DNA from: Niveispirillum lacus
GTDB lineage: Bacteria > Pseudomonadota > Alphaproteobacteria > Azospirillales > Azospirillaceae
Length of the DNA: 64,000 nt
Direction: 5' to 3'
Assembly (NCBI RefSeq): GCF_002251795.1
Contig: NZ_NOXU01000030.1
Coordinates: 1-64,000 of the forward strand
Part shown: piece after piece, positions 37,108 to 45,653 of the stretch
Numbering within the stretch: the first letter of the stretch is position 1
How the letters are laid out: each line of letters begins with the position of its first letter
Translations under genes and position numbers: made by a program
Notes under the pieces: generated by a model
Told to the model about the DNA's origin: nothing
The model's database searches: none
What the model saw: only the letters and a program-made list of their open reading frames with translations

Positions 37108-37593
37108 TCAATGGCCTTGGGGAGGCGGCGGGCCGTCCTTCTCAGGTCGGTCATCGCCCTTGCCCTTGGTTGGCCGTTCAGGCGGCGGCGGCAGGGTGCC
37201 AGCCTCCTGGGCAGCGGCCATCCTGTCCACGATGGTGCGATGCAGCCGTTCCTGCACCTGACTGGTGGAGCGCCGGAACTCGGCCAGGGCCGCCTCTGCC
37301 TTTCCTGGGTCGAACGGGCGCTGGCGCAGTGTCTCGTTTACCGTGCGACGGGCTTCGCGGATGGCGTCGAGGTGCGCCTTCATGTCTTCATGCCGGGGCC
37401 GCATGACCTGATCAATTTCCGGCCGCAGCGGCGGGGGTACCAGGGCCATCAGCCGTTCCACACCACCACCAGGCGGGTTACCGCCCCTGCCGCCCTCCCG
37501 CAACCAGTGCCCCGCGAAGATACCGATGACCGCCAGATTGCCGGCGGCAGACAGGACCAGCAAGACCGACAGGATCAGGGTGGACCGTTTCAT
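37108..37593 (-). CDS. CnrX/Spy-like periplasmic metal-sensor protein
   Basis: The 161-residue protein has an N-terminal membrane anchor (residues 5-28, STLILSVLLVLSAAGNLAVIGIFAGHWL) and a helical periplasmic domain. The pattern REARRTVNETLRQRPFDPGKAEAALAEFRRSTSQVQERLHRTIVDRM (about 80-125) is that of the heavy-metal-resistance/CnrX/CpxP-like fold. A proline- and lysine-rich tail follows. Its ATG overlaps the anti-sigma gene by four bases. In CnrYXH-type systems such a protein senses metal outside the membrane and controls an anti-sigma factor; the same logic is inferred here. Specific metal ligands cannot be assigned by eye. Confidence 0.75.
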   Translation of the reverse strand: MKRSTLILSVLLVLSAAGNLAVIGIFAGHWLREGGRGGNPPGGGVERLMALVPPPLRPEIDQVMRPRHEDMKAHLDAIREARRTVNETLRQRPFDPGKAEAALAEFRRSTSQVQERLHRTIVDRMAAAQEAGTLPPPPERPTKGKGDDRPEKDGPPPPQGH

Positions 37594-38051
37594 TCCGCAT
37601 TCTCCGCGTCGGCACTATCAAAATAGGTGGCATCCGCCAGCAGGCTGGCCAGATCTTCGGCCACCACCTGTTCCCCGGCCGACGCCGTGGGCAGGGGGAC
37701 CAATTGACCATAACCCAGCACAAAACCGATCAGACCGGCGGCGGTGACGGTAGCCATACCGGCGGTCCAGCGCCGCCAGCCCGCCATCAGCAGGCCTGCC
37801 AGCGATGGTGCTGCTACCGCGCGCGGATGCTCCAGGGGAATGTTCATGACAAGCCGCCGCAGTGTCGGGCTGGCGCTGGCGGGGGGCAGGTCCGCCAGCG
37901 CTGCGATCAGCGTCTGTTCGGTGGCGAGCAATGCGCGAAGTTCCGCATCCACCGCCAGGGCGCGGTCAGCGGCAAGGCGGCTCGGTGCCGGCCAGCGCGA
38001 CGGGTCGGCACCATACTGGTCCAGAAGATCAAGGAAGTCGCGTTTTGTCAT
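37590..38051 (-). CDS. Putative single-pass anti-sigma factor
   Basis: The 153-residue protein starts at ATG 38051 (MTKRDFLDLLDQYGADPSRWP), with AGGGG about 9 bases upstream; a GTG nine bases earlier has no room for a ribosome site. The N-terminal helical cytosolic part (about 1-85; DQYGADPSRWPAPSRLAADRALAVDAELRALLATEQ) resembles alphaproteobacterial anti-sigma regulators. One membrane helix (about 95-117) leads to a short periplasmic tail. Position directly after an ECF sigma gene and overlap with a CnrX-like gene support the role. No zinc-binding HxxxCxxC motif is visible, so it is not a ZAS protein. Confidence 0.65.
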   Translation of the reverse strand: MTKRDFLDLLDQYGADPSRWPAPSRLAADRALAVDAELRALLATEQTLIAALADLPPASASPTLRRLVMNIPLEHPRAVAAPSLAGLLMAGWRRWTAGMATVTAAGLIGFVLGYGQLVPLPTASAGEQVVAEDLASLLADATYFDSADAENAE

Positions 38052-38091
38052 GGCAGCCACCCCTGGCCGGTCCGTTCAAAGAAAAGGTCGA

Positions 38092-38730
38092 TCATGTGCC
38101 CCATCCTGCCAGCTTCTCCCGCAACGCGCGGCGCGCGCGGACCAGCAGGCTTTCCAGGGCTTTGACACTGACATCCAGTGCCCTGGCAGCGTCTGCATTC
38201 GACAGGCCGCCATCATAGGTCAGCGTTATCGCCGCTCTCAGCCTTTCCGGCAGATCGGCAACCGCCGCTGCTACGGCCTGGCGGGTCCGGTGATCGGACA
38301 GCGACTTCTCCTGATCCATGGCCGGGTCAGCCGGATCACCGGCAACATCCAGGGCGGCCATGGGCGCCCGCCGGGTCCGGTCCAGGCACAGGTTGGTTGT
38401 GATCCGGTAGAACCATGTGCCGAATCTGGCCGCTTCTGGATCAAACCGGTCTGCATGACGCCAGAGCCGAAGAAATGCTTCCTGCGCCACATCCTCTGCA
38501 TCGGCCTGGTTGTTCAGGATACGACGGGCGATGGTGACGGTCCGGTCCAGATGGCGATCGACCAACAGACCATAAGCCCGTCTGTCGCCGCCTGCGACCT
38601 TCGCCACCAACGCCTCGTCGGTATCACCCGCATCGTCCAAAACGACATCCTGCCTGTCTTGCGCCCATGTCCCGCCCACGGGTTCCGTAGCCGTTCCCAC
38701 CATTCTACGTTTGGACAGGCTGGCCGTCAT
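38092..38730 (-). CDS. ECF-type RNA polymerase sigma factor
   Basis: The 212-residue product from ATG 38730 (an ATG at 38703 is also possible) has sigma region 2 with RRAYGLLVDRHLDRTVTIARRILNNQADAEDVAQEAFLRLWRHADRFDPE (about 50-100) and region 4 with AVADLPERLRAAITLTYDGGLSNADAARALDVSVKALESLLVRARRALREKL (about 155-206). There is no region 1.1 or 3, as expected for ECF factors. The anti-sigma gene starts 40 bases downstream. An EF-hand gene lies 22 bases upstream on the same strand. The group therefore looks like a sigma/anti-sigma/periplasmic sensor module. Confidence 0.92.
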   Translation of the reverse strand: MTASLSKRRMVGTATEPVGGTWAQDRQDVVLDDAGDTDEALVAKVAGGDRRAYGLLVDRHLDRTVTIARRILNNQADAEDVAQEAFLRLWRHADRFDPEAARFGTWFYRITTNLCLDRTRRAPMAALDVAGDPADPAMDQEKSLSDHRTRQAVAAAVADLPERLRAAITLTYDGGLSNADAARALDVSVKALESLLVRARRALREKLAGWGT

Positions 38731-38752
38731 GGATTTCACGCGGGTCCTTGGT

Positions 38753-39181
38753 TCAGCGCTCGCCCTTACCGTCGCGCTTATGGCCATGGTGGCCGCCATC
38801 GCGGGCGGGCTTGAACGCGGCGAATTCCGCATCGGTCACAGTGCCGTCCTTGTTGGTGTCCATCTTGTCGAACATCGCAAGCTGTCGATCCTGCTTTGCC
38901 TTCTCCTGCGCGGCCTCAAGGGCAGCGGGGAATTCGCCACGCTTCACCTTGCCGTCGCCATCCTTGTCCAGCGCCTTAAAACGGTCGGCCTTGATGGCGG
39001 CGCGTTCGGTATCGTCCAACTTGCCATCCTTGTTGGCATCGTATTTGGCCAGCATTTCGGCCCGGCCAGGGCCACGCGGGCCGTCAGCGGGGTCCATGGG
39101 CTGGGCCATGGCGGGCAGGCTGCCGGCCAGCAGGGCCGATACTGCCAGAGCGACGAGGGTACGGTGGGAGGCGTTCATCAT
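38753..39181 (-). CDS. Exported EF-hand calcium-binding protein
   Basis: The 142-residue protein has a signal peptide (ALAVSALLAGSLPAMAQP, cleavage near residue 27). Three intact EF-hand loops follow: DANKDGKLDDTE (residues 48-59), DKDGDGKVKRGE (72-83) and DTNKDGTVTDAE (108-119). The tail is rich in His, Gly and Lys (GGHHGHKRDGKGER). Calcium binding in the periplasm is likely. GGAG lies 7 bases before the ATG (a second ATG follows at once). The gene is the first of a leftward run with the ECF sigma gene, which makes it either a sensor or a target of that system. Confidence 0.93.
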   Translation of the reverse strand: MMNASHRTLVALAVSALLAGSLPAMAQPMDPADGPRGPGRAEMLAKYDANKDGKLDDTERAAIKADRFKALDKDGDGKVKRGEFPAALEAAQEKAKQDRQLAMFDKMDTNKDGTVTDAEFAAFKPARDGGHHGHKRDGKGER

Positions 39182-39280
39182 CCGAAACTCCGTGAGGGAT
39201 GCGCCCGCCAGACAGTCCGGCAGGGCGGGGAACGGGGCGGGTCGGGCGCCATGCCGCCTCGTTCAAACCTGATACGGATG

Positions 39281-39294
39281 GGGTTGGCCAACCC
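39281..39294. promoter_or_regulatory. 14-bp perfect palindrome upstream of the EF-hand/ECF operon
   Basis: GGGTTGGCCAACCC reads the same on both strands. It lies 100 bases before the EF-hand start and 127 bases before the divergent 281-residue gene, a fitting place for an operator. Confidence 0.4.
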
Positions 39295-39420
39295 TGCATT
39301 CTATTTTCCAGGAAAAAGATGTATTGCTTACGGAATAGTGATAATAACGGCTTGTTAACGCTGTCGGTGGAGGTCGCCAGGGCATGGTGAGTTCCGCCTG
39401 CTTATGGGGCAACTGGGGCG

Positions 39421-40266
39421 ATGGCGCCGGCGGGGGAGAGCAAGTTGCGGGGGGTCGTCTACGGGCGCAGCCTTGATTTCAGGCCGCAGCCGCCCGACCC
39501 GGAGGTTTTGGGCTCACCCATCAAACTGACCGACGTTGAAGCTGTTAAACTGCCGCAGAAAGGCTGGCGCGATCATTTCCGCCTGTTTCTGCAATCATCG
39601 GGTCTCACCTCTGTTCCCTCGGTGGTGCGTCTGCGCTGGCAGGCGCATGAGGTGATTGACTGGCTGCAATCCTCGCTTCTGTCCAAGGGTCGCGGCAAGA
39701 AGGCTTCGATCTCCCATCCGGTTCAGATGATGTCGGCAATTGAGTTCCTGATGGCGATGCCAGGGGAACTAGAGGCTGAACGCCGGATCATGCACACGCT
39801 GATCGGCCGTGCGCTGATTGAGTATCGCAAGCGGATCAGTGCCAACCGCGAACGGCCGATGCAGTTCGTCAAGGAGGCGAGCACCCATTTTTTTGCCGGC
39901 TTCAAGGACCAGCAGCTCCTGTCCAAGACCAGCACGCCAGGGGAACAGTTCGCCACCGTCCAGCGTATCTATAACAGCTATTATTTTTTCAGGGCCTACT
40001 ACATCTTTTCCATTCTGTCGCGGGAACCGCCCGACAGTGCCAGCAAGCTGTTTTCAAAGTTCATGCGGGCTTGCTTCTTTATGTCGACCATCCAGGATGA
40101 CGGCACCATCGCGCCCAAACCTGCCTATCGGCAGTTGCCGCCGAAAGAACATGTCGTGTTTCTGGCCAAACGCGATGTGGCCCTGCAATCGCGCCTGCGG
40201 GAAGATGAGGCGCTGCGCAGCGAATTGCAGAACATGCTGAAATTTTTCCGACCCATGCGCGGCTGA
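39421..40266 (+). CDS. Unrecognised 281-residue protein
   Basis: I do not recognise this protein. From ATG 39421 it is soluble, without signal peptide or clear membrane helix. A TTG at 39445 behind GGGGGAGAG is an alternative start. It is rich in charged and aromatic residues and looks mostly helical: for example KGWRDHFRLFLQSSG (about 47-61), SAIEFLMAMPGELEAERRIMHTLIGRALIEYRKRIS (about 105-140) and YYFFRAYYIFSILSREPP (about 187-204). Codon use looks like that of its neighbours, so it is a real gene. It is divergent from the EF-hand/ECF group and followed by a phosphoesterase gene. No catalytic motif is evident. Confidence 0.75.
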   Translation: MAPAGESKLRGVVYGRSLDFRPQPPDPEVLGSPIKLTDVEAVKLPQKGWRDHFRLFLQSSGLTSVPSVVRLRWQAHEVIDWLQSSLLSKGRGKKASISHPVQMMSAIEFLMAMPGELEAERRIMHTLIGRALIEYRKRISANRERPMQFVKEASTHFFAGFKDQQLLSKTSTPGEQFATVQRIYNSYYFFRAYYIFSILSREPPDSASKLFSKFMRACFFMSTIQDDGTIAPKPAYRQLPPKEHVVFLAKRDVALQSRLREDEALRSELQNMLKFFRPMRG

Positions 40267-40361
40267 CCGCCCGCTTTTGTCTTCCTGACAAAGCCGGACT
40301 TTGCCGTTATGGACAAGGCGGCCATCCTCCGGCTCCCGCCCAATCACCGAAGGGAGCCCGT

Positions 40362-41103
40362 ATGCGTATCGCCATCATCTCCGACGTTCATGGCAATCTC
40401 GGCGCCCTCACCGCCGTGCTGGCCGATATCGACCGTCGCGGGGTCGATCAGGTGGTTGACCTGGGCGACAAGCTCTCCGGTCCGCTTTTCCCTGCCGAGA
40501 CCGCCGATCTGTTGATGAGCCGTGACATGGTGCATATTGCCGGTAATCATGAACGCCAGGTGCTGGAGTTGCCGGTCGAGCGCATGGGCCTGTCCGACCG
40601 TCTGGCTCATGCGGCGCTGACGCGGGGCCATCGTGATTGGTTGGCATCGCTGCCGGCCCAGCGGGGCGCTCGCGGACGGGGAAATCTGGCTGTGCCATGG
40701 CACCCCCACATCCGACCTTACCTACTTTCTGGAAGAAGTCGGCGAATGGGGCAGCCGCCCGGCCGCCCCCGCGTTGGTGGCGCAGCGCGCTGGCGAGGTG
40801 TCCGCCCCCGTCATCCTGTGTGGCCATTCCCATGTGCAACGTGTGGTGCGCCTGGCCGATGGGCGGATGGTGGTCAATCCCGGTTCGTTCGGGTTGCAGG
40901 CTTACCACGATGATCACCTGTTCCCGCACTGCAACGCGATGGGCAGTCCCCATGCCCGCTACTGTCTTCTGGAAAGGGCACGCGGCACCTGGGCGGTCAC
41001 CATGGTGGAATTGGCTTATGACTGGGATGCCGCCGCCGACAAGGCGGCGTCCCAGGGGGCCAATGGCTGGGTCCGTGCCTTGCGGACGGGGCAGGCGGCG
41101 TGA
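40362..41103 (+). pseudogene. Metallophosphoesterase (YfcE-like) with a +1 frameshift
   Basis: The first frame (from ATG 40362, GGGAG upstream) encodes MRIAIISDVHGNLGALTAVL and IAGNHERQVLEL, the D-x-H and GNHE motifs of calcineurin-like phosphoesterases. It loses similarity at about residue 101. The matching remainder (ALADGEIWLCHGTPTSDLTYF, then VILCGHSHVQRVVRLADGRMVVNPGSFGLQAY with the GHSH metal motif) continues in the +1 frame to 41103. Removing one G from the GGGG run at 40663-40666 restores one continuous protein of about 246 residues. Either a true inactivating frameshift in a homopolymer or a sequencing error. Confidence 0.85.
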
Positions 41104-41207
41104 ACCCGCTGGCAGCCCGCTTGCATCGTTGAGGCAGCTTTGCGGGTCGCCGGTTCATGGGCTAGGCTACCGGCTTCTCTACCCTTGCATACAGGACAGG
41201 CCGCCGC

Positions 41208-42059
41208 ATGAACCCTTATGTGCCCGACAGCGACGGCAGCTACCTCTATTACGACAGCGACTATCCCTGGCCGGCCGATCTGGCCGCCGATCCGTCCCTG
41301 CACGCGTCGGCGGGGCGTCAGGGAATTTTGCATGACACAGCCCATTATGCGGGCCTGACACAGGAACTGGCGGATCTACTCGGGCGCGGGCCACGGGTTC
41401 TGGAAATGGCTTGTGGTACCGGGCGGTTATCCATTCCTGTGGCGCGGGTCGGGGCCATGGTCACGGGTGTCGATGCGTCGACCTTGATGCTGGCCGGTCT
41501 TGCCCGCCGCCTGCGGCAGGAGACGCCGGAAGTTGCATCACGGGTGGTTGCGGTGCAGGGCGACCTGCTGGACCTGGATCTTCCGTTCAAGCGACATGAT
41601 CTGGTGGTGATGGGCTTCAACATCATGATGCTGATCGCCGATTTTGACAGCCAGCTCAGGGCCCTGGAACGGGCGCAGGCACATCTGGCGCCCGGCGGGG
41701 TTCTGGCCCTGGATGTGGTCAACCCGTTGGTGATGCCGCTGGCGGCCACCCAGGCACCAGAGGTCAGCTATACCCGCGTCAATCCCCACACTGGCAACGG
41801 CTACAGCAAGTTTGCCCTGGTTGGCATGTTGGACGACCGGCAGGTGCAACGTAACTACGGCTGGTATGACGAGGTGAAGCCCGACGGCAGCATCCGGCGC
41901 ACCCATTATCATTTCGATTGGCGCCCGCTGTTCCGCTACGAATTGGAACTGATGCTGCGCCTGACCGGATTTGACATTGTGCGGATCGATGGTGATTTCC
42001 AGGGCTCGGCCTTTGAGTCGGGATCGGCCAAGATTGTGGTGGTGGCCCGTAAAGCCTGA
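41208..42059 (+). CDS. Class I SAM-dependent methyltransferase
   Basis: The 283-residue cytosolic protein has methyltransferase motif I VLEMACGTGRLSIPVAR (about residues 64-80), an acidic end of strand 2 (TGVDASTLML, about 86-95), motif II/III-like LVVMGFNIMMLI and GGVLALDVVNP (about 164-174). A distinctive N-terminus (MNPYVPDSDGSYLYYDSDYPWP) and the C-terminal part do not identify the substrate. It follows the frameshifted phosphoesterase by about 105 bases; a bidirectional terminator lies after it. Confidence 0.85.
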   Translation: MNPYVPDSDGSYLYYDSDYPWPADLAADPSLHASAGRQGILHDTAHYAGLTQELADLLGRGPRVLEMACGTGRLSIPVARVGAMVTGVDASTLMLAGLARRLRQETPEVASRVVAVQGDLLDLDLPFKRHDLVVMGFNIMMLIADFDSQLRALERAQAHLAPGGVLALDVVNPLVMPLAATQAPEVSYTRVNPHTGNGYSKFALVGMLDDRQVQRNYGWYDEVKPDGSIRRTHYHFDWRPLFRYELELMLRLTGFDIVRIDGDFQGSAFESGSAKIVVVARKA

Positions 42060-42100
42060 CCTGGGAAGCCTGACCGTGGGCAAGCCCCATGATCCGGCCA

Positions 42101-42142
42101 AAACAAAACCCGCCGCGCCAATGAAGGCGGGCGGGTTTTTGT
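42101..42142. terminator. Bidirectional terminator between the methyltransferase gene and tRNA-Thr
   Basis: AAACAAAACCCGCC and the downstream GGCGGGTTTTTGTTT form a GC stem flanked by A-rich and T-rich arms, so it can serve the rightward methyltransferase gene and the leftward tRNA gene. Confidence 0.85.
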
Positions 42143-42155
42143 TTGAACCGGGGAA

Positions 42156-42231
<76 letters not shown>

Positions 42232-42403
42232 GCCGTCATCCGCATCACCACAGCGTCGCCGCTGCGGTGGGCGGCTATGTGCCACTCCAACCCCGTGACC
42301 GCAAGCAAAAAAATCCCGGACCTGTCGATTTTTTCCGCATACTTGACGTGCAAGTGCAAAAAGGCCAGCAATCCAGCCATTCCCGCCCGATGGATACAAG
42401 ATT

Positions 42404-42577
42404 ATGACGATCACACCGCCCAAGAAGGATGACCGCAAGGACCGCCTGGCCCAGGCGCTGCGGGATAATCTGCGCCGCCGCAAGGACCAGGACCGGGCCC
42501 GCGAAGCGCAGGAGGCGATGGAGCGCGCTCTCGGCCCCGACCCAGCCGAAGGACAGATGCCCGACACCACGCCTTGA
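42404..42577 (+). CDS. Small basic/charged protein upstream of dcd-murA
   Basis: The 57-residue frame starts at ATG 42404: MTITPPKKDDRKDRLAQALR, then a strongly charged helix (NLRRRKDQDRAREAQEAMERAL) and an acidic tail ending DTTP. Composition and codon pattern look coding, and it fills the gap between tRNA-Thr and dcd on the dcd-murA strand. Similar tiny proteins occur before murA in related bacteria, to my recollection. Function unknown; it could be a nucleic-acid- or ribosome-binding peptide. Confidence 0.6.
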   Translation: MTITPPKKDDRKDRLAQALRDNLRRRKDQDRAREAQEAMERALGPDPAEGQMPDTTP

Positions 42578-42661
42578 GTGGGCGGTGCCGCTGGGCTACA
42601 AGGTCTTGCGCACCGGCTCTGGGATGAATGGTGCGGAATATTGGGGACGTGGGGAACCGAC

Positions 42662-43216
42662 ATGCCGATTATGCCCGATAGCTGGATACGCGAGCAGGCC
42701 ACCAAGCATGGCATGATTGAGCCGTTCGTGGAGGCGCAGAAGCGCGAGGGCGTGATCTCCTACGGCCTCTCTTCTTACGGCTATGACGCGCGCGTCGCCC
42801 CTGAATTCAAGATTTTCACCAATATCGACAATGCCGTCGTCGATCCCAAGAAGTTCGACGCGACCAGCTTTGTTGACCGTGAGACCGATGTCTGTGTCAT
42901 CCCGCCCAACAGCTTCGTCCTGGCGCGCACCGTGGAATATTTCCGCATCCCGCGCGATGTGCTGGTCGTCTGCCTCGGCAAATCCACCTATGCCCGCTGT
43001 GGTTTGATTGTGAATGTCACACCGCTGGAACCGGAATGGGAAGGGCATGTGACGCTGGAAATTTCCAATACCACCCCGCTGCCGGCCAAGGTCTATGCGA
43101 ACGAGGGCCTGTGCCAGTTCCTGTTCTTCCAGGGTGCCAGCCCGTGCGAGGTTTCCTATGCCGACCGGGCCGGCAAATATATGAAGCAGCGCGGTGTGAC
43201 ACTGGCCCGCCTCTGA
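42662..43216 (+). CDS. dcd: dCTP deaminase
   Basis: Dcd deaminates dCTP to dUTP, feeding dTTP synthesis. From ATG 42662 ([22 protein letters not shown]) it has 184 residues, close to the family's 185-195; the frame is open for 28 codons upstream without similarity. Landmarks are the nucleotide-binding [51 protein letters not shown] (about 105-155), including the catalytic glutamate in EGHVTLEI. It lies 77 bases before murA on the same strand. Confidence 0.96.
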   Translation: MPIMPDSWIREQATKHGMIEPFVEAQKREGVISYGLSSYGYDARVAPEFKIFTNIDNAVVDPKKFDATSFVDRETDVCVIPPNSFVLARTVEYFRIPRDVLVVCLGKSTYARCGLIVNVTPLEPEWEGHVTLEISNTTPLPAKVYANEGLCQFLFFQGASPCEVSYADRAGKYMKQRGVTLARL

Positions 43217-43293
43217 CCGGCCCTGCCGTCGCCATCATCGCGGCCTAGGGTCCGGGCCGCCCCAACACCTCATTCTGACGAAACGAACATTCC

Positions 43294-44586
43294 ATGGACA
43301 AGCTTCGCATCCGCGGCGGTAACCCGCTGAAGGGCCAAATCAGCATTTCCGGCGCCAAGAATGCCGCCCTGCCGTTGCAGGCGGCCTGCCTTCTGACGGA
43401 TGAGAAGCTGACGCTGACCAACCTGCCATTGCTGGCCGACATCACCACCATGAACCGTCTGCTGGCCCAGCACGGGGTGGAGGTGCATATTAATGGCCGC
43501 GACGCATTTGGCTCGTCCGGCCGGTCAGTGGAACTGTTCGCCAACGACATTTTTAACCTGACCGCCCCTTATGATCTGGTACGCAAGATGCGCGCCAGCG
43601 TCCTGGTGCTGGGGCCGCTGCTGGCCCGGTTCGGTCAGGCCAAGGTGTCACTTCCCGGCGGCTGCGCCATCGGCACGCGGCCCGTCGATCTGCATATCAA
43701 GGGCCTGCAGGCCATGGGTGCGCAGATCGACATCGAGGGCGGCTATATCCTGGCCAAGGCGCCGGAAGGCGGGCTGATCGGCGCGGAATTCGTCTTCCCG
43801 CAGGTATCGGTGGGGGCCACCGAAAACCTGATGATGGCCGCAACGCTGGCCAAGGGTGAAACCATCCTGATGAATGCCGCGCGCGAGCCGGAGATCGGCG
43901 ACCTGGCCCGCTGCCTGATCGCCATGGGGGCGGAGATTGAGGGCATTGGCTCCGACCGTCTGGTCATCAAAGGCAAGGACCGGTTGCATGGCGCCACCTA
44001 TGCCGTGCTGCCCGACCGCATTGAGGCCGGCACCTTCGCCATGGCTGCCGCCATCACGGGCGGGGAACTGGAGTTGGTCGGTGCCCGCATGGCCGACCTG
44101 AAGTCGGTCGTGAAGACGCTGGCTGGCGCCAATGTGAAGGTGACGGAGACGGCCAATGGCCTGCTGGTGGCCGCGACCCAGGGCGAACTGCTGGGCGTGG
44201 ATGTGATGACGGAGCCGTTCCCAGGATTTCCCACCGACCTTCAGGCCCAGATGATGGCCCTGATGTGCGTGGCCAAGGGCGCCTCGATGATCACGGAGAC
44301 GATCTTCGAGAATCGCTTCATGCATGTGCCGGAACTGACCCGCATGGGGGCCAACATCACCGTCCATGGCTCCTCGGCCCTGGTGCGCGGCGTACCAAAG
44401 CTGACGGGCGCACCGGTGATGGCCACCGACCTGCGGGCGTCGGTGTCGCTGGTCCTGGCCGGTCTGGCGGCCCAGGGCGAAACTACCGTCAACCGCATCT
44501 ACCACCTGGATCGCGGCTATGAGCGGGTGGAGGCCAAGCTGGCCGCCTGTGGTGCGGATATGGAGCGGGTGAAGGAAGAGGATTGA
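43294..44586 (+). CDS. murA: UDP-N-acetylglucosamine 1-carboxyvinyltransferase
   Basis: MurA transfers enolpyruvate from PEP to UDP-GlcNAc, the first committed step of peptidoglycan synthesis. At 430 residues it has the normal length. Signatures include the N-terminal [28 protein letters not shown] with the substrate-binding K22-N23 pair (about residues 24-25 here), [24 protein letters not shown] (about 115-138) containing the loop cysteine C119-equivalent targeted by fosfomycin, and [18 protein letters not shown] (about 310). It probably belongs to one unit with the small upstream frame and dcd. A hairpin follows. Confidence 0.97.
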   Translation: MDKLRIRGGNPLKGQISISGAKNAALPLQAACLLTDEKLTLTNLPLLADITTMNRLLAQHGVEVHINGRDAFGSSGRSVELFANDIFNLTAPYDLVRKMRASVLVLGPLLARFGQAKVSLPGGCAIGTRPVDLHIKGLQAMGAQIDIEGGYILAKAPEGGLIGAEFVFPQVSVGATENLMMAATLAKGETILMNAAREPEIGDLARCLIAMGAEIEGIGSDRLVIKGKDRLHGATYAVLPDRIEAGTFAMAAAITGGELELVGARMADLKSVVKTLAGANVKVTETANGLLVAATQGELLGVDVMTEPFPGFPTDLQAQMMALMCVAKGASMITETIFENRFMHVPELTRMGANITVHGSSALVRGVPKLTGAPVMATDLRASVSLVLAGLAAQGETTVNRIYHLDRGYERVEAKLAACGADMERVKEED

Positions 44587-44590
44587 AGAA

Positions 44591-44621
44591 CGGGCCGGAC
44601 GGGGCTGACGGCCCGGCCTTG
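44591..44621. terminator. Possible terminator between murA and the glycosyltransferase gene
   Basis: CGGGCCG (44591-44597) and CGGCCCG (44609-44615) form a perfect 7-bp stem with an 11-base loop between convergent genes, followed by a weak T-rich stretch. Confidence 0.5.
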
Positions 44622-44624
44622 TCC

Positions 44625-45653
44625 TTACGCCGCCTGATCGGCCAAGCCTTCTGGGGTGAAAGGCCGCAGGTTGGCCAAAAACTGCTGTGCGCAGGCACTC
44701 CAGGAGAAGCGCAGAGCGTGATCCCGGCAAAGGGCCGGGTCGATGCCAACAGCCTTCAGGCAGGCCGCGCGCAAATCGGTATCCAACACGCCCGCCGGAC
44801 TGTCGCCGATCACGTCCAGCGGGCCCGGCACGGGGAAGGCGGCGACCGGCAACCCTGATGCCAGCGCCTCAAGGAGCACCAGGCCGAACGTGTCTGTACG
44901 CGACGGGAAGACGAAGACGTCGGCGGCGGCATAGTGCCTCGCCAGGTCCTCACCATGTTTGGCGCCCACGAAAGTCACGCCGGGATATTTGGCCTTCAAC
45001 TCCGCCAGTTGCGGCCCGTCACCGACCACGACCTTGGAACCGGGCAGGTCCAGGCAGAGGAACGCCTCGATATTCTTTTCCACCGCCACCCGGCCCACGG
45101 AGATGAAAACGGGGCGGGGGAGGTGGGCGAACAGGTCCTTGGGGCCGGGGTGGAACAGGTCGGTATCCACCCCGCGCGACCAGCGGCGGATATTGGTGAA
45201 GCCGCGCTTCTCCAGGTCGGCCTCAATGCTGGCGGTCGCCACCATCACCGAATGGGCGGGGGCATGGAACCGCCGCACAAAGGCGTAGGACAGGGATAGC
45301 GGCACCGGTGCCCTATCCCGCACATATTCGGGAAAGCGGGTGTGATAGGCCGTCGTGAAAGGCAGCTTGCGTTTCAGGCAATAGCGACGCGCCGCGAATC
45401 CCAGCGGGCCTTCGGTGGCGATGTGGATGGCGTCGGGCTGCGCCTCCTCAATCATCCGCCGCACCCGTCGGCCGGGCGCCAGGGCCAGGCGGATTTCCGG
45501 GTATGTCGGCATGGGAATGGTGCGGAACCGGTCGGGTGCGATCACCTCCACCTTATGGCCCAGCCGTTCCAGTTCGGCCCGCGTCGTCGTCAGGGTGCGA
45601 ACGACGCCGTTGACCTGCGGATGCCAGGCATCCGTGACGATCAGCAGTTTCAC
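44625..45653 (-). CDS. GT4-type glycosyltransferase
   Basis: The start is GTG 45653 (VKLLIVTDAWHPQVNGVVRTL), overlapping the stop of the upstream phosphoesterase gene (GTGA). The 342-residue protein has the two-Rossmann GT-B fold of GT4 enzymes: an N-terminal acceptor half with AYHTRFPEYVRDRAP (about 105-119) and a C-terminal donor half with PVFISVGRVAVEKNIEAFL (about 182-200), GDGPQLAELKAKYPGVTFVGAKHGEDLARHYAAADVFVFPSRTDTFGLVLLEALASGLPVAAF (about 214-276). The E-x7-E type motif is FGLVLLEALASG. It resembles alpha-mannosyl/glucosyl-transferases acting on lipids; the acceptor is unknown. The partner gene suggests an envelope glycolipid role. Confidence 0.85.
   Translation of the reverse strand: MKLLIVTDAWHPQVNGVVRTLTTTRAELERLGHKVEVIAPDRFRTIPMPTYPEIRLALAPGRRVRRMIEEAQPDAIHIATEGPLGFAARRYCLKRKLPFTTAYHTRFPEYVRDRAPVPLSLSYAFVRRFHAPAHSVMVATASIEADLEKRGFTNIRRWSRGVDTDLFHPGPKDLFAHLPRPVFISVGRVAVEKNIEAFLCLDLPGSKVVVGDGPQLAELKAKYPGVTFVGAKHGEDLARHYAAADVFVFPSRTDTFGLVLLEALASGLPVAAFPVPGPLDVIGDSPAGVLDTDLRAACLKAVGIDPALCRDHALRFSWSACAQQFLANLRPFTPEGLADQAA

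Noticed and set aside
42341-42355. ACTTG-N5-CAAGT palindrome over a TTGACG before the small dcd-upstream gene
   Set aside because: No acceptable -10 lies at the right distance and the arms are only 5 bp; too weak to report as a promoter or operator.
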